Shown: piece by piece, positions 60,722 to 64,000 of the stretch
Numbering within the stretch: the stretch's first letter is position 1
How the letters are laid out: every line of letters starts with the position of its first letter
Notes under the pieces: generated by a model
Told to the model about the DNA's origin: nothing
Databases searched by the model: none
What the model saw: the letters and a program-made list of their open reading frames with translations, nothing else
Program-made: the position numbers and the translations under genes
DNA from: Rhodovulum bhavnagarense
GTDB taxonomy: Bacteria > Pseudomonadota > Alphaproteobacteria > Rhodobacterales > Rhodobacteraceae
Assembly (NCBI RefSeq): GCF_004343505.1
Contig: NZ_SLXU01000007.1
Location: 1-64,000 of the forward strand
DNA: 64,000 nt
Direction of reading: 5' to 3'

Positions 60722-62530
60722 TCACCAGTCCCCCGGCCCGGCCTGTTTTTTCATGCAATAGCTGCGCCATCCCCCGAACGCGGTGATATCGCGCGCGTCT
60801 TCGACCGCATGGGCCTCGCATAGGAAACCGCTTGCGCTGGTTCCGTCGCAAAGCGCGATCTTGCCGATGCCAAGCGGCGCGGGGATGCCCGACACGAAGG
60901 CGCCGAACCCGGCCAGGGGCAGCGCCCAGAGTTCCACCTCGATCCCCGGCCCCGCAAAACCCGGCGCGCGGACCAGCCCCGGCTTGGGCGGGTCGGTGTT
61001 CGCCAGCGCAAAAAGCCGGTAATCGGCCGCGGTCCGGGTCGCCCGCAGACAAACACCGCCTCCGGCGACAAGTTCGCGGTTCAGCGGCATGCCGCTGAGA
61101 TGCGCGCCGACCACGGCAAGCGAGGTCCAGCCCTCAGGCACCTGCCCCGCCAACGGCGCAAGGGGCAAGGCAGCGGCGCGGTCTGCCCCGACCCCCGACG
61201 CGGTGGCGCCATGCAGGGCGGCGGCGAAAGGCACCAGTGCCTCGTCGCTGAAACCCGGCCCGACCAGGGTGACGCCGGCGGGCCGGCCCGAGGCGGCAAA
61301 ACCCGCAGGCACCGCGATGGCGGCAAGCCCCATCAGGTTGACGAAGTTTGTATAACGCCCGAGCCGGCTGTTCAGGCGCACCGGGTCGGCCACCATTTCG
61401 GCAACCGTATAGCTGGTGGGTGCAGTAGGCAGCATCAGGATATCGACCGCGTCCCAGACCGGGGCAACCGCGCGACGCAACGCTTGCAATCTGTAAATCC
61501 CGCGAAAGGTTTCAACCGCGGACATACCTTGCGCGCTTTGCACGATCTCGCGCACGGTGGGGTCGAGGGCCTCGGGATGTTCGGCCAGGAAATCCTCGAT
61601 GGCGGCCAGCCTCTCTGCGACCCATGGCCCCTCGTAAAGCAGCGCAGCGGCCTCTCTGAACGGCGCGTAGTCGAAGGGCACCAACGTGGCACCCAGCGCC
61701 TCGGCCCGTGCCAGGGCCGCATCGTAAAGCGCCTCGGCATCGCTGTCGCCGAAAAACTCGCGCTCGGCCCCATCAAGCACCCCGATCCTGGGCGCGACGG
61801 GCAGCGGCACCGGCAGGGCCGGGCGCGAGAACGGATCGTCCGCGTCCTCGCCTTGCATGATCCGGCGGATCTCGGCGGCCTCGGGTACCGTGCCGGAAAA
61901 AACCGTCACCACGTCAAGACTGCGGCAGGCGGGCACCACGCCCGTATTCGGCACAAGCCCCGGCGTCGGCTTGAGGCCGACAAGGTTGTTAAAGGCCGCG
62001 GGCACACGCCCCGATCCGGCCGTGTCGGTACCCAGCGCAAAGGCGCACAGCCCCGACGCCACCGCCACCGCCGAGCCAGATGACGATCCACCTGAGATAT
62101 CGGCGGGATCGAAAACCGAACGTGGTGCGCCGTGCGGCGAGCGGGTGCCGTTCAGCCCGGTGGCGAACTGGTCGAGATTGGTCTTGCCGATCACCAGCGC
62201 CCCGGCCGCACGCAGCCGCGCCACCACTGCGGCATCGGCGGCGGGCAGGTAGGCATAGGCCGGACAAGCGGCGGTGGTAGGCAGGCCGGCCACGTCGATA
62301 TTGTCCTTCACGGCAAAGGGTATACCGAAAAGCGGCCGGTTCGCGGGCCCGTCCTGCATCAACCTGCGCGCCTCGGCGCGCAACGCGTCATCGGGGGTGG
62401 GGGTGATGAACACTGCCGGATCGGCCAGCGCGGCGCGGCGCGCGATGACCTCTTCGACAACGTCCATCGGGGTGGCACCCGCGCCATAGGCCGCCCGCAG
62501 CGCGGCAAGCGTCAGCATCCTGGGCAGCAT
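60722..62530 (-). CDS. atzF: allophanate hydrolase
   Basis: The protein has 602 residues from ATG 62530, preceded by GGAGGT; an ATG at 62518 is possible. The amidase-signature domain (residues 1-440) contains the catalytic Lys in FGIPFAVKDNIDVAGLPT and the Ser-cisSer in ISGGSSSGSAVAVASG, with TDTAGSGRVPAAFNNLVGLKPT. A C-terminal domain of about 150 residues (VVGAHLSGMPLNRELVAGGG...) is the AtzF-type domain. It splits allophanate to ammonia and CO2, the second step of urea amidolysis, and is coupled (TGATG) to the urea carboxylase gene. Confidence 0.9.
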   Translation of the reverse strand: MLPRMLTLAALRAAYGAGATPMDVVEEVIARRAALADPAVFITPTPDDALRAEARRLMQDGPANRPLFGIPFAVKDNIDVAGLPTTAACPAYAYLPAADAAVVARLRAAGALVIGKTNLDQFATGLNGTRSPHGAPRSVFDPADISGGSSSGSAVAVASGLCAFALGTDTAGSGRVPAAFNNLVGLKPTPGLVPNTGVVPACRSLDVVTVFSGTVPEAAEIRRIMQGEDADDPFSRPALPVPLPVAPRIGVLDGAEREFFGDSDAEALYDAALARAEALGATLVPFDYAPFREAAALLYEGPWVAERLAAIEDFLAEHPEALDPTVREIVQSAQGMSAVETFRGIYRLQALRRAVAPVWDAVDILMLPTAPTSYTVAEMVADPVRLNSRLGRYTNFVNLMGLAAIAVPAGFAASGRPAGVTLVGPGFSDEALVPFAAALHGATASGVGADRAAALPLAPLAGQVPEGWTSLAVVGAHLSGMPLNRELVAGGGVCLRATRTAADYRLFALANTDPPKPGLVRAPGFAGPGIEVELWALPLAGFGAFVSGIPAPLGIGKIALCDGTSASGFLCEAHAVEDARDITAFGGWRSYCMKKQAGPGDW

Positions 62531-64000
62531 CAGTCTACCTCCATCACGGCAAGAATGTCGCCGGCGCACACCGTGCGCCCCGGCGCGGTATGAAAGCCTT
62601 GCACCCGTCCGGCCACGGGGCTTTGCACGGCGATTTCCATCTTCATAGACTCGACGATGGCCACGGGTTGACCCGCCGCGACCCTTGCGCCGGGTTCGAC
62701 AAGGAATTTCCAGATATTGCCCGGCACCGGGCTTTCGATCCCGATCGCGCCCTCGGGCAACGCGCCCGTGGATGCGGGGGGGGCGTCCGCGGCGGTAAAG
62801 CTGTCCAGTCCCTCGGCCTTCCAGCGGTCGCGTTCCGCGTCGAAGGCGGCGCGCTGATGGGCACGAAAGGCGGCGATATCACCCGCCTGAGCCGCGAGAC
62901 GTTGTTTCTCGGCGGCCCAATCGAACCGGCCCTCATCAATGCGCACCGGATAGCCACCGTGGGGAAAAGCTTCGCGGGCCTCGGCGAGTTCCGCAGGGCT
63001 GACCGGGAAAAACCGGATCACATCGAAGAAATCCAGAAGCCACGGTTTGTCACGGAACGCACCCGTGCGCCGCCAGGTGTTCCACACCTGGATCGTGCGC
63101 CCGAAAAGCTGGTAGCCGCCCGGCCCCTCCATCCCGTAGATGCACATATAGGCCCCGCCAATGCCCACCGCGTTTTCCGGGGTCCAGGTACGGGCGGGGT
63201 TGTATTTGGTCGTGACCAGCCTGTGACGCGGGTCGACCGGCGTGGCAACCGGCGCCCCCAGATAGACATCGCCCAACCCCATCACCAGGTAGCGCGCATC
63301 GAAGATCGTGCGCTGCACCGCCGCCTCGTCCTCAAGACCGTTGATGCGCCGGATGAACTCGATATTGCAGGGACACCAGGGCGCGTCGGGACGCACGAGT
63401 TCCTGGTATTTCTGCATCGCGCGTGCCGCCTCCGGGTCGTTCCAAGACAGCGGCAGATACAGGGTGCGGCTGGGCACGCTGACCGTTTCGGCAGGGGCAA
63501 GGCCCGCCTCGATCACGCGCAACTCGGCCAGCAGATCGGCCCGCGCGATGCGCGCCGGGTCGTAATGCAGTTGCAACGAGCGGATGCCGGGGGTCAGGTC
63601 GATCACCGGCAGGCCCGCCTCGGCCACCGCCCGTTGCAGCAGATGCACCCTGAGCCGGGTTTCGATATCCAGAACCATGGGCCCGTATTCCACCAACAGG
63701 TTCTCGTCGCCCTGCCGACGATAGGTCACGTTCACCCCACCCGCGCTGTGCTCGTCCAGGACCGCCGCGCCGGCGCGCGCATAGGCAGGCCCGGCCACCG
63801 GGTCGGCCGGACGCGGCGCCGGGGTAAACCGCACCCTGTCGCCGGGACGCAATTGACCGATCTTCCACATGTGCTCGGCGGCGACCACTGCGGGGCAGAC
63901 GAACCCGCCGAGGCTTGGCCCGTCGGGCCCCAGGATGATCGGCATGTCCCCGGTAAAGTCGATCGCGCCGACGGCATAGGCGTTGTCATGCAGGTTCGAG
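62530..64000 (-). CDS. uca: urea carboxylase, C-terminal part (runs off right edge)
   Basis: The frame is open to 63999, beyond the ATG at 63945; the reading upstream of that ATG (SNLHDNAYAVGAIDFTGD) continues the family sequence, so the start is outside. It contains the end of the AHS2/KipA-like carboxyltransferase half (GPDGPSLGGFVCPAVVAAEH), the AHS1/KipI-like half (RRQGDENLLVEYGPMVLDIE, GIRSLQLHYDPARIARADLL), and a C-terminal biotinyl domain with the biotin Lys in ESMKMEIAVQSP. With allophanate hydrolase it forms the ATP-dependent urea amidolyase pathway. At least 489 residues are visible; the biotin carboxylase domain should lie further right. Confidence 0.88.
   Translation of the reverse strand, partial: SNLHDNAYAVGAIDFTGDMPIILGPDGPSLGGFVCPAVVAAEHMWKIGQLRPGDRVRFTPAPRPADPVAGPAYARAGAAVLDEHSAGGVNVTYRRQGDENLLVEYGPMVLDIETRLRVHLLQRAVAEAGLPVIDLTPGIRSLQLHYDPARIARADLLAELRVIEAGLAPAETVSVPSRTLYLPLSWNDPEAARAMQKYQELVRPDAPWCPCNIEFIRRINGLEDEAAVQRTIFDARYLVMGLGDVYLGAPVATPVDPRHRLVTTKYNPARTWTPENAVGIGGAYMCIYGMEGPGGYQLFGRTIQVWNTWRRTGAFRDKPWLLDFFDVIRFFPVSPAELAEAREAFPHGGYPVRIDEGRFDWAAEKQRLAAQAGDIAAFRAHQRAAFDAERDRWKAEGLDSFTAADAPPASTGALPEGAIGIESPVPGNIWKFLVEPGARVAAGQPVAIVESMKMEIAVQSPVAGRVQGFHTAPGRTVCAGDILAVMEVD

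Noticed and set aside
1-64000. CRISPR arrays, transposase genes, prophage genes
   Set aside because: No regularly spaced repeats, no transposase or integrase coding sequence and no phage structural genes were seen. XerC at 39058 has normal housekeeping context.

Overview
The window reads as a chromosomal segment of a GC-rich alphaproteobacterium of the Rhodobacteraceae (order Rhodobacterales). The evidence is the dense GC-rich coding, the gene sets and neighbourhoods (recJ-glpX, hisA-hisF-hisE, priA/transaldolase/DUF484/xerC, ruvC-ruvA-ruvB, ycjX-ycjF, pst-phoU-phoB) and many lineage-type hypothetical families (DUF3572, DUF2927, DUF983, DUF2147). A clear BciA-type 8-vinyl reductase suggests that the organism makes bacteriochlorophyll, so it may be an anoxygenic phototroph. 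Species cannot be fixed from this window.

Layout. 1-727: a less GC-rich stretch with the start of a small membrane protein, a block of GGTGGG-like repeats and a tRNA-Glu; this looks like the edge of an integrated element. 804-6158: recJ, glpX, a HAD phosphatase, DUF3572 and a PleD-like diguanylate cyclase. 6167-8337: an ECF sigma factor with a membrane partner, a Spy/CpxP-like periplasmic protein and an EF-hand protein. 8539-14862: DUF983, Nudix, hisE/F/A, small exported and CoA-binding proteins, an RlmB-type methyltransferase, tRNA-Tyr and a hypothetical protein. 15105-21101: O-acetylhomoserine sulfhydrylase, SIMPL protein, a large Pro/Ala-rich membrane protein with GspL/PilP-like ends, tadA and rluB. 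21173-26583: a six-gene plus-strand cluster (27-residue membrane peptide, XpaC, TelA, DUF2927 lipoprotein, SPFH-GYF protein, zinc-ribbon protein). 26700-35273: sugar kinase, dtd, ruvCAB, prmA, msrA, MFS and YeeE/YedE transporters. 35371-43260: priA, transaldolase-like aldolase, DUF484, xerC and ileS. 43456-52084: ycjF/ycjX, truA, a cysteine-desulfurase-like enzyme, bciA and a CPA1 antiporter. 52098-60703: the phosphate block. 60722-64000: urea amidolyase genes (allophanate hydrolase and a partial urea carboxylase).

The most coherent system is the phosphate block. A PlcP-type metallophosphoesterase and an Agt-type glycosyltransferase form a two-gene operon divergent from pstS-pstC-pstA-pstB-phoU-phoB, with a Pho box in the shared intergenic region. 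This is the arrangement expected for replacing phospholipids with glycolipids under phosphate starvation. The least understood locus is the XpaC/TelA/SPFH/zinc-ribbon cluster. Other notable points are a roughly 65-residue, compositionally foreign segment inside IleRS, an apparently translated 54-codon frame made largely of an intergenic repeat between ruvA and ruvB, and a candidate LexA box before ruvC.

Gene calls rest on reading the translations and recognising families. Starts were moved inward where a Shine-Dalgarno sequence, a stop/start overlap or the family N-terminus demanded it. No database search was run.
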